Positions 33,209-42,889 are shown, counted from the stretch's first letter. The stretch is DNA of 64,000 bases from Propionivibrio sp. (GCF_029255185.1 NZ_JAPUVO010000120.1:1-64000); one strand, 5' to 3'. Notes: generated by a model not told the origin, from the letters alone. Made by a program: numbers and translations.

Positions 33209-34417
33209 TCAGCGCGATTCCTTGATCAACCGACTATTTACCGGCTGGGTAGGCCGTACATTGTTCTTGTAGATTGTGCCAAAGCCGGCGAGTTGCTCCC
33301 TGGAAACCTGGATTGGCGTTTTCAGCACCAGCCATAACACACCCTCGGTACAAGGCGGCGTGGTCAGCGATCCAAGGAAGGTATAGTAATTTCGTTTTAC
33401 CGGAAGCAGCAGGGTCGGGTCGATCTTGATGTCGGGACGAACGATCGGCTTGTTCTGTTCCAGTGGCAGATTGGTCCACAGCGTACGGATCAGCCCCTGC
33501 TCCTTGCCGGCTTCGAACATGACAGCGACCACGGCAAGTTTGCCGGCCTTGGACTTATGCTCCAGGTGGACGGCCATGGCGTAGGCCTTGCCGTTGAGCT
33601 TTTCCTCGCTGGGTTTGTGAAAATGGAACTGTTGCAGCGCGTAGCTTTCACCCTCAATGGTGATACCACCGGCATCCGGCGTATCGACCTTGATGCTGTG
33701 CCCGTTATCAACGATCGAGAGCGGAATCGGCTTGTAGGCAAACTGAATCTGAGGCAGATCGGCGCGGACGGTATGGCGAATGTCAATTGGTGACTGCCGT
33801 TGCCCTTGGCCGCAGAATGCAAATTCTTTGTCCAGGGCGCCCCATTTGTCGGCGCCCGTGTTGCCGGTGTAGCTCCAGTAGGTTTGACGTGGCGGCGGGT
33901 CATCCTGTGTTTTTTTACCATTCTTCTTGGGCGCTTCCTTGACTTCAAGCACGGGCGCTGGAGTGGGTGGAGTGGGAGCAGGCGGCGGCTCGACAAGCGG
34001 TGTGCTGCGGTGCTTGCAGGCGTAATTGAACACGGCTTCGAGACTGGAGTCGGGAGCGATGGGTCTGGGCTCCCTGGCGTCAAATGTTTCGTTCTTCAAT
34101 TCGTTACCATCGGCTGCGATGTAGCTGCGTTGAATCAAAGCCGCAAGTCGCTTGTCGCATTGAAATTCAGTGAGCGAGGTCAGGCGGCTGAAGGAAAAGG
34201 CGCCTGAGTCTGGAATCTTTGGCTGGGAATAGATTTCGCGATGCCAGATGCGCAATTTCCCGTCGCTGGCCGAGTTGATGCTGCTGGCATCGACTTCGTT
34301 GCGTGTCTGTGTGGCCTGCTCCTTGCTGCTGATGCCAATCCATTTGGCGGCCTGGGCTGCCGGTGAAGGAAGCAAAAAAGCCGGGAGCAGAATGGCGATC
34401 AGTCGTATTGTTCGCAT
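33209..34417 (-). CDS. Alpha-carbonic anhydrase fused to an N-terminal surface-adhesin E-like domain
   Basis: Exported protein of 402 residues. After a signal peptide (LLPAFLLPSPAAQAAK), residues 23-125 form a surface-adhesin E-like domain with a cysteine pair. A Pro-rich linker follows (about 127-170, PPPAPTPPTPAPV). Residues about 172-395 are an alpha-carbonic anhydrase: WSYTGNTGADKWGAL, QSPIDIRHT, zinc ligands in LQQFHFHKPSEE and AVHLEHKS, and LTTPPCTEGVLWLV. All three zinc histidines appear present, so periplasmic CO2/bicarbonate conversion is likely. The two-domain layout is unusual; the same N-terminal domain occurs alone at 7324. Confidence 0.88.
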   Translation of the reverse strand: MRTIRLIAILLPAFLLPSPAAQAAKWIGISSKEQATQTRNEVDASSINSASDGKLRIWHREIYSQPKIPDSGAFSFSRLTSLTEFQCDKRLAALIQRSYIAADGNELKNETFDAREPRPIAPDSSLEAVFNYACKHRSTPLVEPPPAPTPPTPAPVLEVKEAPKKNGKKTQDDPPPRQTYWSYTGNTGADKWGALDKEFAFCGQGQRQSPIDIRHTVRADLPQIQFAYKPIPLSIVDNGHSIKVDTPDAGGITIEGESYALQQFHFHKPSEEKLNGKAYAMAVHLEHKSKAGKLAVVAVMFEAGKEQGLIRTLWTNLPLEQNKPIVRPDIKIDPTLLLPVKRNYYTFLGSLTTPPCTEGVLWLVLKTPIQVSREQLAGFGTIYKNNVRPTQPVNSRLIKESR

Positions 34418-34552
34418 AGCAACGGGGTAAAGAATGCGCTATAAAAGCACCATGGTAGCCGCAAAAGCATCGATGGTGATGGCGGCTGCGAAGTAAAGAT
34501 GGAATGCCGGTAGAATCCTTTCTGACGCTCTTGTCCTGCTCTTGGAGGATGC

Positions 34553-35512
34553 ATGTCCTTGTTCCTGAGTGAAACAGATGTCCGGCAGTTGTTGACCATG
34601 CCAATGGCTATCGAGGCGGTCGAAGAAGCGCATCGCGAGCTCGCCCTTGGCCATGCCGTAGACATACCACGCCAACGTACACGGCTGCCACAGACGGCGC
34701 TGCATATCCTGCAGGGCGCGCTGCCGGAGCACGATGCTATCGGCTACAAAGCCTATACCAGCAACCGTTCGGGCGTCCGTTTTCTGGTTCATGTATTCAG
34801 TGCGTCGACCGGCGTGCTGCGTGTCGTCCTGGAGGCGAATCTGCTCGGTATGATGCGTACCGGTGCGGCTTCTGGGGTGGCGACACGCTGGTTGGCGCGT
34901 CCGGACGCCGAGATCCTTGGGGTCTTTGGTTCCGGGTGGCAGTCTGCGGGACATATCGAGGCCATCGCTGCAGTACGACCTCTGCGTCGGGTCAAGGTGT
35001 TTGCGCGAAATCCAGAGCGCCTGAAGGCATTTTGCGTGCAAATGTCAGAGCGCCTGGAAATCGAGGTCGTTCCCGCGTCATCAGCGGAAGAAACGGTGTG
35101 CGGCAGCGATATTGTCAGTACCGTCACGACGTCGGCGACGCCCTTGTTTGACGCGAAATGGCTGTCGCCTGGCACGCACATCAACGCGGCGGGCTCCAAT
35201 TCGCTGATCCGGCGCGAGGTGAGCGAGGATGTGTTGAGCGTCACTAGCCTCATCGTGGTCGATAGTATGGAGAGCGCGCTCAAGGAGGCGGGAGATCTTC
35301 TGCCAATGCTGGAAAAGGGGCGCTTGAACGAGCGAACTCTGATCGAACTCGGCGCGGTAATCACCGGACGTCATCCCGGGCGTAGTACGCCCGCGGAGAT
35401 TACTCTGTTCGAGTCGCAGGGCATGGCCATCCAGGATCTTGCGCTGGCCGTCAGGCTGGAGGCTTTGGCGCGCGAACGTGGTCTGGGGCTTGAATTGCCT
35501 TACGCAAAGTAG
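34553..35512 (+). CDS. Ornithine cyclodeaminase / mu-crystallin family protein
   Basis: NAD(P)-dependent protein of 319 residues. The Rossmann motif LGVFGSGWQSAGHIEAI lies in the middle, and the substrate region GYKAYTSNRSGVRFLVHVF, with its lysine, precedes it. Family members include ornithine cyclodeaminase, alanine dehydrogenase and ketimine reductases, and sequence alone does not settle which this is. It is divergent from the carbonic anhydrase gene and separate from the signalling operon that starts 160 bp downstream. Confidence 0.85.
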   Translation: MSLFLSETDVRQLLTMPMAIEAVEEAHRELALGHAVDIPRQRTRLPQTALHILQGALPEHDAIGYKAYTSNRSGVRFLVHVFSASTGVLRVVLEANLLGMMRTGAASGVATRWLARPDAEILGVFGSGWQSAGHIEAIAAVRPLRRVKVFARNPERLKAFCVQMSERLEIEVVPASSAEETVCGSDIVSTVTTSATPLFDAKWLSPGTHINAAGSNSLIRREVSEDVLSVTSLIVVDSMESALKEAGDLLPMLEKGRLNERTLIELGAVITGRHPGRSTPAEITLFESQGMAIQDLALAVRLEALARERGLGLELPYAK

Positions 35513-35674
35513 TCTTTCAGCCGATGCCGATTGACTGATTTCTTGCTGAACTGTAAGAATGCGCTATAGACTCATGTTTCGCCTTCACATTTTTCCTCTT
35601 GAAGGGATAATCAGCAGAAAACGGCTGCGGCAGCGTGATCAAGAAGACGTCATTATCGATGGGCCAGAAGAGGG

Positions 35675-38227
35675 ATGAGAATGCGCAAAACGGGATTCTG
35701 GAAAACCGACTGGTTCCTCGGCCTGATGGTCAGTTGTGTCATGCTCGTGGCGGTCGGTGGCGACCTGATCCGCAGTCTGGAACGCAAGGCCTACGACCTC
35801 GGTGTTCAGGCGTCGAGCCGCATCCCGCTTGATCGTGTCGCGGTGATCGCCATTGATGATGCCTCGATTGCCAATCTCGGGCGCTGGCCCTGGCCGCGTG
35901 ATCGTCTGGCTAGAATGACCGATCTGCTGGCTGCCGGCAAGGCCAAGGTGGTGGCCAATACCGTTTTCTTTTTCGAGCCGCAGATCGATCCCGGCTACGT
36001 CTATGTCACGAGATTGCTCGACATCGTCAAGCGGGCCTCGGAGACTATTGAACCCTTGCCGGCGGAAATGACGCAGATTGGCGGCATACTGGGCGAAGCC
36101 GAGCTAGCGTTGAATACCGATCGCATATTGGCCGAGAGCATCGGCAAGGCCGGCAATGTCCTCCTGCCCATGCTGTTTGTCCTGGGTGAGCCGAGAGGGC
36201 GACCGGACCAGGATTTACCTGAGTTCGTGACGCGCAACAGGCTGACCCAGGTTGCGGGCAGCGGCGGCGAGGTCGGGGCGACCCTGGCGTTGCAGATGCC
36301 GATCGAAGCGCTTGGCATCAAGGCGGCCATCGGCCACCTTAACGCCAGCGCCGATGTTGATGGCGCCATTCGGACTGAGCCTCTGGTGCTACGTTACTTC
36401 GATCAGTACTACCCCTCTTTGTCGTTGATGATTGCCGCTAAAAGCCTGAACCTCGGTCCGGCTGATGTGCGTGTGACACTCGGTCAGGAAGTTCGGCTGG
36501 GGAATCTGCGCATTCCGACCGATGAGCAGACGCAGATGAATACCTTCTTCTACAAGGAGCGCGAGGGCAAACCGGCATTCCAGGTGGATTCCTTCTATGA
36601 CGTCCTGACCGGAAAAATTCCCGCCAGCAAGTATCAAGACAAGATCGTTCTGATCGGCGCCACTGCCGCCGGTGTCGGCGCTTCGCAGGTGACGCCGGTG
36701 TCGCCGGCAATGGCGCCGGTGCTGACTCTGGCGCACGCCGTGTCAAGCATTCTCCAGGAGCATTTTTTCGTCACGCCGGAATGGGGTGGATTGGCATCCT
36801 TTGCTGTTTTCGTTCTGATTGCCGGGTATCTGATTGCCCTCCTGCCGCGTCTGTCGGCAGGGGTTGGCGCAATAGCCACGACGCTTATCCTGGCGACCCT
36901 GCTTGGCGCGCATTTTTCCCTGATGGTGGGTGGTGCACTGTGGATTCAGTTGATGGGGGCGGCGACGCTGCTGCTGGTCGGGCATCTCCTGCTGACCACC
37001 AAGCGTTTCCTGATGACCGAGCGCGGCAAGGAAAAATCGGAGGCCGATTCAGCCGAGTCGAACCGCATGCTCGGTCTCGCTTTCCAAGGGCAGGGCCAGC
37101 TTGACATGGCTTTCGACAAGTTCCGCAAGTGTCCGCTTGACGATGCCTTGATGGAGAATCTCTACAATCTGGCGCTTGATTTTGAGCGCAAGCGGCAATT
37201 TAACAAGGCCGAAGCGGCATTCCGCTACATGATTGACTACAACCCGAAATTCCGTGACCTCGAACAACGCCTCCAGCGTGCCAAGGCGATGTCGGAAACG
37301 GTCATGCTCGGTGGCTCCGGTGGGCGCGCCAACGTCAACACCATGATGCTCGATGGTGGTCAGGTCGAGAAGCCGATGTTGGGTCGTTACCAGATCGAGA
37401 AAGAGCTGGGCAAGGGAGCCATGGGCGTGGTCTATCTGGGGCGTGATCCAAAGATCAATCGTGTAGTGGCGATCAAGACCATGGCCTTGTCGCAAGAATT
37501 TGAGGCAGACGAACTCGTTGACGTGAAGGACCGTTTCTTTCGCGAAGCAGAAACCGCCGGACGCCTCAACCACCAGAATATCGTCACCATGTACGATGCC
37601 GGTGAAGAACACGATCTGGCCTATATCGCCATGGAATTTCTCAAGGGCAGGGATCTGGTGCCGTTCACCAAGCCCGATCAACTGTTGCCGCTACCGCAGG
37701 TGGTGAGCATCGCCGCCCGGGTCGCCGACGCGCTGGCCTATGCTCACAGCAACAACGTGGTTCACCGCGACGTAAAACCCGCCAACGTGATGTATGAACC
37801 TGAATTGGATCAGGTCAAGGTCACTGACTTCGGGATTGCACGCATTACCGACTCATCAAGAACCAAAACAGGCATGGTACTCGGAACGCCAAGCTATATG
37901 TCGCCGGAGCAGTTGTCGGGTAAAAAAATCGACGGTCGCTCGGATATTTTCTCTCTGGGCGTTATGCTTTACCAGATGGTTTGCGGCCAGCTGCCTTTTA
38001 TCGGTGATTCAATGGCGCAACTGATGTTCAAGATTGCCAACGAAGTCCAGCCCGATGTTCGTTCTGTCAATCCGCAAGTGCCCGATGGCCTGGCGGCAGT
38101 TATCGATCGTGCCCTGAACAAAGACATAGCGCAGCGCTACCAGACGGGCGAAGAAATGGCGCGTGACCTGCGTGCATGCCTCATCCTGGGGCGGGCACAG
38201 CATTCCAATATTGATATTCATCTGTAG
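35675..38227 (+). CDS. CHASE2 sensor serine/threonine protein kinase
   Basis: Membrane kinase of 850 residues. An N-terminal anchor (FLGLMVSCVMLVAVGGDLI) is followed by an extracytoplasmic CHASE2 sensor (about 35-360, GRWPWPRDRLARMTDLL), then three membrane helices (about 370-440), a short TPR-like segment (LYNLALDFERKRQFNKAEAA), and a Hanks-type kinase domain (about 570-845). Kinase motifs are intact: GKGAMGVVYLG, VAIKTM, HRDVKPANVMYE, DFGIARI and GTPSYMSPEQL. RBS GAGGG precedes the ATG. First gene of a seven-gene operon; its phosphatase starts 9 bp downstream. The sensed signal is unknown. Confidence 0.92.
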   Translation: MRMRKTGFWKTDWFLGLMVSCVMLVAVGGDLIRSLERKAYDLGVQASSRIPLDRVAVIAIDDASIANLGRWPWPRDRLARMTDLLAAGKAKVVANTVFFFEPQIDPGYVYVTRLLDIVKRASETIEPLPAEMTQIGGILGEAELALNTDRILAESIGKAGNVLLPMLFVLGEPRGRPDQDLPEFVTRNRLTQVAGSGGEVGATLALQMPIEALGIKAAIGHLNASADVDGAIRTEPLVLRYFDQYYPSLSLMIAAKSLNLGPADVRVTLGQEVRLGNLRIPTDEQTQMNTFFYKEREGKPAFQVDSFYDVLTGKIPASKYQDKIVLIGATAAGVGASQVTPVSPAMAPVLTLAHAVSSILQEHFFVTPEWGGLASFAVFVLIAGYLIALLPRLSAGVGAIATTLILATLLGAHFSLMVGGALWIQLMGAATLLLVGHLLLTTKRFLMTERGKEKSEADSAESNRMLGLAFQGQGQLDMAFDKFRKCPLDDALMENLYNLALDFERKRQFNKAEAAFRYMIDYNPKFRDLEQRLQRAKAMSETVMLGGSGGRANVNTMMLDGGQVEKPMLGRYQIEKELGKGAMGVVYLGRDPKINRVVAIKTMALSQEFEADELVDVKDRFFREAETAGRLNHQNIVTMYDAGEEHDLAYIAMEFLKGRDLVPFTKPDQLLPLPQVVSIAARVADALAYAHSNNVVHRDVKPANVMYEPELDQVKVTDFGIARITDSSRTKTGMVLGTPSYMSPEQLSGKKIDGRSDIFSLGVMLYQMVCGQLPFIGDSMAQLMFKIANEVQPDVRSVNPQVPDGLAAVIDRALNKDIAQRYQTGEEMARDLRACLILGRAQHSNIDIHL

Positions 38228-38236
38228 GGAGATGAG

Positions 38237-39067
38237 GTGGACAGAACACTAAGTGGCGCGCTTGAAATTGTGGTTCGAACTGATCCTGGGATGGTTCGAG
38301 AACACAACGAAGATGCCGTATTTGCCAACCCGAATCTTGGCTTCGTAATCCTGGCCGACGGGATGGGGGGTTATAACGCGGGTGAGGTGGCCAGTGGCAT
38401 GGCGACCACGCTGCTATCCTCCGAGCTGGAAACGGCGTTTTCTGCCAACCCGCCCTACGCCATCGATCGGGTGAGCGGCCTGTCGTTTGCCCACAGTTGT
38501 CTTCTGGACAAGGTGGCGGTGACCAATCTGGCCATCTTCAATGCGGCGGAAAGCCAGCCGCAGTACGCCGGGATGGGCACCACGCTGGTAACGGCGGTGT
38601 TTTACGACAATCAGGTGACGGTTGCGCACATTGGCGATTCGCGGCTGTATCGCCTGCGTGGCGAATCGTTCTGTGCGATTACGCGCGACCACTCGCTGTT
38701 GCAGGATCAGATCGATAGCGGCATCATCTCGGTCGAGGAAGCGCGCTTCTCGCAAAACAAGAACCTGGTCTTGCGCGCACTGGGCGTGGAGCCCGACGTT
38801 GAAACCGAGATTCACGACTACCCGGTGCAGCCGGGAGACATTTATCTCCTGTGTTCCGACGGCCTCAATGACATGGTTGAGGATGAGGAAATCCAGCTCA
38901 CGCTGCAGATGCTTGCTGCTAACCTGGAACTGGCTGCGACGCAACTCATTCAAATGGCCAACGATAATGGCGGGCGCGATAACGCCTCTGTCATTCTGGT
39001 CAAAATTCTCCGCGAGTTCCCTGCTTCCCGGAGCCGGTGGTCGAAGTTCTTGACTTGGTTTAAATAA
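38237..39067 (+). CDS. PP2C family serine/threonine phosphatase
   Basis: PPM-type phosphatase of 276 residues that should reverse phosphorylation by the upstream kinase. The metal-binding motifs are VREHNEDAVFANP, LADGMGGYNAGEVAS, GDSRLYRLRGESF and SDGLNDMVEDEEI, with the last aspartate in NGGRDNASVILVKI. Start is GTG at 38237 with a GGGAGATGAGG ribosome site. The 33 N-terminal residues enter the domain directly (ALEIVVRTDPGMVREHNED), so the protein is soluble. Confidence 0.92.
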   Translation: MDRTLSGALEIVVRTDPGMVREHNEDAVFANPNLGFVILADGMGGYNAGEVASGMATTLLSSELETAFSANPPYAIDRVSGLSFAHSCLLDKVAVTNLAIFNAAESQPQYAGMGTTLVTAVFYDNQVTVAHIGDSRLYRLRGESFCAITRDHSLLQDQIDSGIISVEEARFSQNKNLVLRALGVEPDVETEIHDYPVQPGDIYLLCSDGLNDMVEDEEIQLTLQMLAANLELAATQLIQMANDNGGRDNASVILVKILREFPASRSRWSKFLTWFK

Positions 39068-39080
39068 AGGCGGAAAAGCG

Positions 39081-39827
39081 ATGGCAAAACTGATACTGAG
39101 CATGGACGGCCTGGTCCTCAAAGAAATTACCTTGACCAAGGAGCGGATGAGCATCGGGCGCAAAGCCAGCAATGACATTCAGATCGACAATCTGGCGATC
39201 AGTGGCGAGCACGCGGCAGTGGTGACGATCCTTAACGACTCCTTCCTTGAAGATTTGAACAGCACCAATGGAACGCTGGTCAATGGTCAGCCGGCCAAAA
39301 AGCATTTCCTCCAGAACGGTGATGTCATTGAACTTGGCAAGTACAAACTCAAGTACGTTGCCGAGCATGTGCAAAAGATCGAATCGACCGATTTTGAGAA
39401 AACCATGCTCATACGGCCGAAGGCTCTGAAACAGGCCCCAACTTCCGAGGCCTTGTCGGCGGCAGCCGCAGCGGCTGTAAAAAATGCCTTTGGCAATACC
39501 TCGGCCGGTCAAGCATCGTCAGCGGCGGCGGCAGCACAGCCTCAGCCTACCTATGCTGCTGTGGTTACCGGAGCGATCCAGATTCTTAATGGCGCCAATG
39601 CCGGTCGTGAACTTGAACTGACCAAGACCCTGACGACGCTGGGCAAACCCGGTGTGCAGGTCGCGGTAATCGCCCGCCGGCCGCACGGTTATTTCATTAC
39701 CCATGTCGAAGGTGGACAGCACCCGGTTTTGAATGGTCAGGAGATTGAAGCGCAGGCGCATCAGTTGGCAGACCATGATGTCATTGAAATCGCCGGCATT
39801 AAAATGGAGTTCTTCCTGAAAAGCTGA
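39081..39827 (+). CDS. FHA domain protein, probably two FHA-like domains
   Basis: A 248-residue cytoplasmic protein. Residues about 20-95 form a canonical FHA domain that reads phosphothreonine: SIGRKASNDIQIDN, ISGEHAAV and LNSTNGTLVNGQ. An Ala-rich linker (about 125-155) leads to a second domain, QILNGANAGRELELTKTLTT through HPVLNGQEIEAQ, with FHA-like strands but a changed peptide-binding edge. It probably docks the autophosphorylated kinase or a partner, linking the kinase to the cyclase gene that follows. Confidence 0.88.
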   Translation: MAKLILSMDGLVLKEITLTKERMSIGRKASNDIQIDNLAISGEHAAVVTILNDSFLEDLNSTNGTLVNGQPAKKHFLQNGDVIELGKYKLKYVAEHVQKIESTDFEKTMLIRPKALKQAPTSEALSAAAAAAVKNAFGNTSAGQASSAAAAAQPQPTYAAVVTGAIQILNGANAGRELELTKTLTTLGKPGVQVAVIARRPHGYFITHVEGGQHPVLNGQEIEAQAHQLADHDVIEIAGIKMEFFLKS

Positions 39828-39858
39828 TGCTCCAGCGCTCATTCCTACCGGAAGTGCA

Positions 39859-42084
39859 TTGAAAAAGAACCTCATCCGGATTGCGCTCGGCCTAGCGCTG
39901 GCGCTGGTTCTTTTTGGTCATTCGGCCAATATCTACCAGATTCCCCTGCTCAACACCCTTGATGCTTTCGTCTACGATGCGCGTCTTCGTTTGACCGCCC
40001 GAGGCGGTGTCGATGAGCGTATCGTCATCGTCGATATCAACGAGAAAAGTCTTGCCGAAGTTGGTCGCTGGCCATGGAGTCGGGACAAAATGGCGGCGCT
40101 GGTGACGCAACTGTTCGACCACTACGGGATCGCCCTTCTGGGTTTCGACGTGGTCTTTGCCGAGCCGGACAGCAGTTCCGGTCTGTCATCCCTGGAGGCC
40201 GTTGCCAACGACGAACTGAAAGGCGACGCGGCGTTTCAATCGGTATTAAAGGGGCTGCGCGGCGCCTTGAATTACGACCAGCGTTTTGCCGAGACATTGC
40301 GCAACCGACCAGTCGTTCTTGGCTACTATTTCACCAGTCTGGATGCCGTACACAAGAGTGGCGCGCTGCCCGATGCGGTCATCCAGGCGGGGACTTTCAA
40401 GGGCAAGCATGTCGATTTTACGTCGTGGAGTGGTTATGGCGCCAATCTGCCCGAGTTTCAGAAGAATGCTGGGAGTGCCGGGCACTTCAATCCGATTGTC
40501 GACTTTGACGGCGTTTCCCGGCGGGTGCCGATGCTCGTCGAGCACGAAGGGAAATATTACGAGTCACTTTCGCTGGCCATGGCGCGCGTGCTGCTTGGCA
40601 AGCCACAACTGACACCGGGGTATCCGGAAGAAGATATTTTCTCTAGCAAAAACTACGGCGCGATGGAGTGGCTTGACCTTCCGCTTGACGGTGGCAAGGT
40701 GGTGCGTATTCCGGTCGATGAACAGGCGGCCAGCCTGATTCCCTACCGTGGGGCAGAGGGCAGCTTCACCTATGTTTCAGCTGCCGATGTCCTGAGCGGA
40801 CGGCTGCAACAGGAACAACTCAAGGGGAAGATTGTGTTGTTCGGCACGACAGCGCCGGGCTTGATGGATTTGCGCGCGACGCCGGTGGGCAGCACCTACC
40901 CGGGGGTCGAGATACATGCCAATCTGTTGGCCGGAATCCTTGATGGAAGCATCAAGCAAAAGCCGTCGTATGTGCTCGGCGCCGATGTCCTTTTGCTCTC
41001 GCTGTGTGCTTTGCTGCTGGCTTTGTTGCTACCTGTTCTTTCGCCTTTGCGCGCCACTCTGCTCGCGTTTTCCCTCCTGCTGGGGGTGACGGTGCTGAAC
41101 TTCGGCCTGTGGTGGGCTGGCCTGATGATGCCTCTGGCTGCCGTCGTCTCGGCCATCCTCGGACTTTATGCGTTGAACATGTCCTGGGGCTTTTTCGTCG
41201 AGTCACGCAGCAAGCGTCAATTCACCGAGCTTTTCGGCCAATACGTGCCGCCCGAACTGGTCGACGAAATGGCGCGTGACCCTGAGCGCTACAGCATGGA
41301 AGGCAAGAATGAAGAGCTGACGGTGCTCTTTTCGGATGTGCGAGGTTTTACCAGCATCTCGGAGGGACTTGACCCCAAGGAACTGACGCAACTGATGAAT
41401 GCCTATCTTGGTGCGATGACTGCGGTCGTCCAGAAAAATCGTGGCACGCTCGACAAATATATCGGCGACGCGATCATGGCGTTCTGGGGAGCGCCGGTGG
41501 CCGATGTCGATCATGCCCGCCATGCCGTATTGACGGCGCTGGAAATGCAGGTCGAGTTGCGCCGGCTTGATGAGCCCTTCAAGGCGCGCGGATGGGCGGC
41601 GCTGCATATCGGTGTCGGCATCAATTCCGGTACGATGACGGTAGGCGACATGGGATCGAAGGTGCGCAAGTCCTACACTGTAATGGGCGATGCCGTGAAT
41701 CTCGGTTCGCGGCTGGAAGGGCTGACCAAGCAGTACGGCGTCGGAATCATCGTCAGTGCTTCAACCCGGGCGCTGGTCAAGGATTTGGTCTATCGTGAGC
41801 TTGATCGTGTCCGGGTCAAGGGCAAGGGCGAACCGGTCAGCATTTTCGAGCCTCTGGCCGCACCAATCGACAAGGCGGAGCAGGATGAACTTAAACTCTG
41901 GAATCAGGCCCTGCGCCTTTACCGCCAGCAGGACTGGGATCAGGCTGAGCTACAGCTCTACAATCTGTCGCGCATCAGTCCGCAGCGCACCCTGTATCAG
42001 GTGTACACCGAACGCATTGCGTTTTACCGGGAGCATCCTCCAGGCGAGGACTGGGATGGCGTAACGACGTTTGAAACGAAGTGA
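39859..42084 (+). CDS. CHASE2 sensor adenylate cyclase (class III)
   Basis: Membrane cyclase of 741 residues. An N-terminal anchor is followed by a CHASE2 sensor (about 30-345, GRWPWSRDKMAALVTQLFDH), membrane helices near 375-445, and a class III cyclase domain (about 485-670). Catalytic features are intact: metal aspartates in LFSDVRGFTS and YIGDAIMAFWG, the purine-selecting lysine in TLDKYIGD, and the transition-state Asn-Arg in GDAVNLGSRLEG. The K signature favours ATP, hence cAMP. The C-terminal 80 residues resemble a short TPR tail. Start is TTG at 39859 with a GGAAG box. Next gene is a likely phosphodiesterase. Confidence 0.9.
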   Translation: MKKNLIRIALGLALALVLFGHSANIYQIPLLNTLDAFVYDARLRLTARGGVDERIVIVDINEKSLAEVGRWPWSRDKMAALVTQLFDHYGIALLGFDVVFAEPDSSSGLSSLEAVANDELKGDAAFQSVLKGLRGALNYDQRFAETLRNRPVVLGYYFTSLDAVHKSGALPDAVIQAGTFKGKHVDFTSWSGYGANLPEFQKNAGSAGHFNPIVDFDGVSRRVPMLVEHEGKYYESLSLAMARVLLGKPQLTPGYPEEDIFSSKNYGAMEWLDLPLDGGKVVRIPVDEQAASLIPYRGAEGSFTYVSAADVLSGRLQQEQLKGKIVLFGTTAPGLMDLRATPVGSTYPGVEIHANLLAGILDGSIKQKPSYVLGADVLLLSLCALLLALLLPVLSPLRATLLAFSLLLGVTVLNFGLWWAGLMMPLAAVVSAILGLYALNMSWGFFVESRSKRQFTELFGQYVPPELVDEMARDPERYSMEGKNEELTVLFSDVRGFTSISEGLDPKELTQLMNAYLGAMTAVVQKNRGTLDKYIGDAIMAFWGAPVADVDHARHAVLTALEMQVELRRLDEPFKARGWAALHIGVGINSGTMTVGDMGSKVRKSYTVMGDAVNLGSRLEGLTKQYGVGIIVSASTRALVKDLVYRELDRVRVKGKGEPVSIFEPLAAPIDKAEQDELKLWNQALRLYRQQDWDQAELQLYNLSRISPQRTLYQVYTERIAFYREHPPGEDWDGVTTFETK

Positions 42085-42118
42085 AGATGGTTAAGGGTTA
42101 AGGGTCTGTGGAGAGCGC

Positions 42119-42886
42119 ATGAAAGTCAGAATTTTGGGCTGTAGCGGCGGTATCGGAGGGCATCAGTTGCGCACCACCTCAATGCTCGTCGATCACGACA
42201 TCCTGATTGATGCGGGCACCGGCGTGGCCGATCTCTCGCTCGCTGAACTGGCCATGATCGATCATGTCTTCATCACTCATTCCCACCTGGATCATATTGC
42301 CTCGCTGCCGTTGATGATCGACTCGGTTGCCGATATGCGCATCAAACCGGTCACTGTCTATGCCACCGACGCCACGCTTGAAATCATCCAGAACCACATC
42401 TTCAACTGGGCGATCTGGCCTGATTTTAGCGAGATTTCGATTCGTGAAGAGGCTGTGATGCAGTACCAGGCGATTCGCGTCGGGCAGCAAATCCGCTTAG
42501 GTGAGCGCAGGATTAGCGCCGTTCCCGCCGAGCATACGGTTCCGGCCGTCGGTTATCACCTCGATTCCGGAGCGGGCAGCCTGGTATTCACCGGGGATAC
42601 GACGAGCAACGACGTTTTCTGGCCGGTGCTGAACAAGATTGCCAATTTACGTTACCTGATTATTGAAACCGCGTTTTCAAATCGGGAAAAGCCGCTGGCC
42701 ATCATGTCGAAGCATCTTTGTCCGAGCATGCTAATTGATGAGTTGGCCAAACTGGAGCGTGACGCCAAGATTTACATCACGCACTTAAAGCCCGGTCACA
42801 TCGAGCTGATCATGGGCGAGATCGAAGAGTGTGCCGGCGACTTCAAGCCCAGGATGCTGCAAAACAACCAGATTTTCGAGTTCTGA
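42119..42886 (+). CDS. Metallo-beta-lactamase-fold protein, candidate cAMP phosphodiesterase
   Basis: A 255-residue MBL-fold hydrolase with the metal motif THSHLDHIASLPL, further histidines in AEHTVPAVGYHL, TGDTTSNDVFW, and a C-terminal ITHLKPGHIE. The N-terminus KVRILGCSGGIGG and overall layout resemble the class II 3',5'-cyclic-nucleotide phosphodiesterase branch, which would make it the off-switch of the adjacent cyclase. The substrate is inferred from context as much as from motifs. It starts 34 bp after the cyclase and ends 3 bp before the ATPase gene. Confidence 0.75.
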   Translation: MKVRILGCSGGIGGHQLRTTSMLVDHDILIDAGTGVADLSLAELAMIDHVFITHSHLDHIASLPLMIDSVADMRIKPVTVYATDATLEIIQNHIFNWAIWPDFSEISIREEAVMQYQAIRVGQQIRLGERRISAVPAEHTVPAVGYHLDSGAGSLVFTGDTTSNDVFWPVLNKIANLRYLIIETAFSNREKPLAIMSKHLCPSMLIDELAKLERDAKIYITHLKPGHIELIMGEIEECAGDFKPRMLQNNQIFEF

Positions 42887-42889
42887 GCG

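Noticed and set aside
42091..42105. TTAAGGGTTAAGGG tandem repeat before the MBL gene
   Set aside because: Two short copies only; no hairpin or promoter resemblance, so it is treated as chance.
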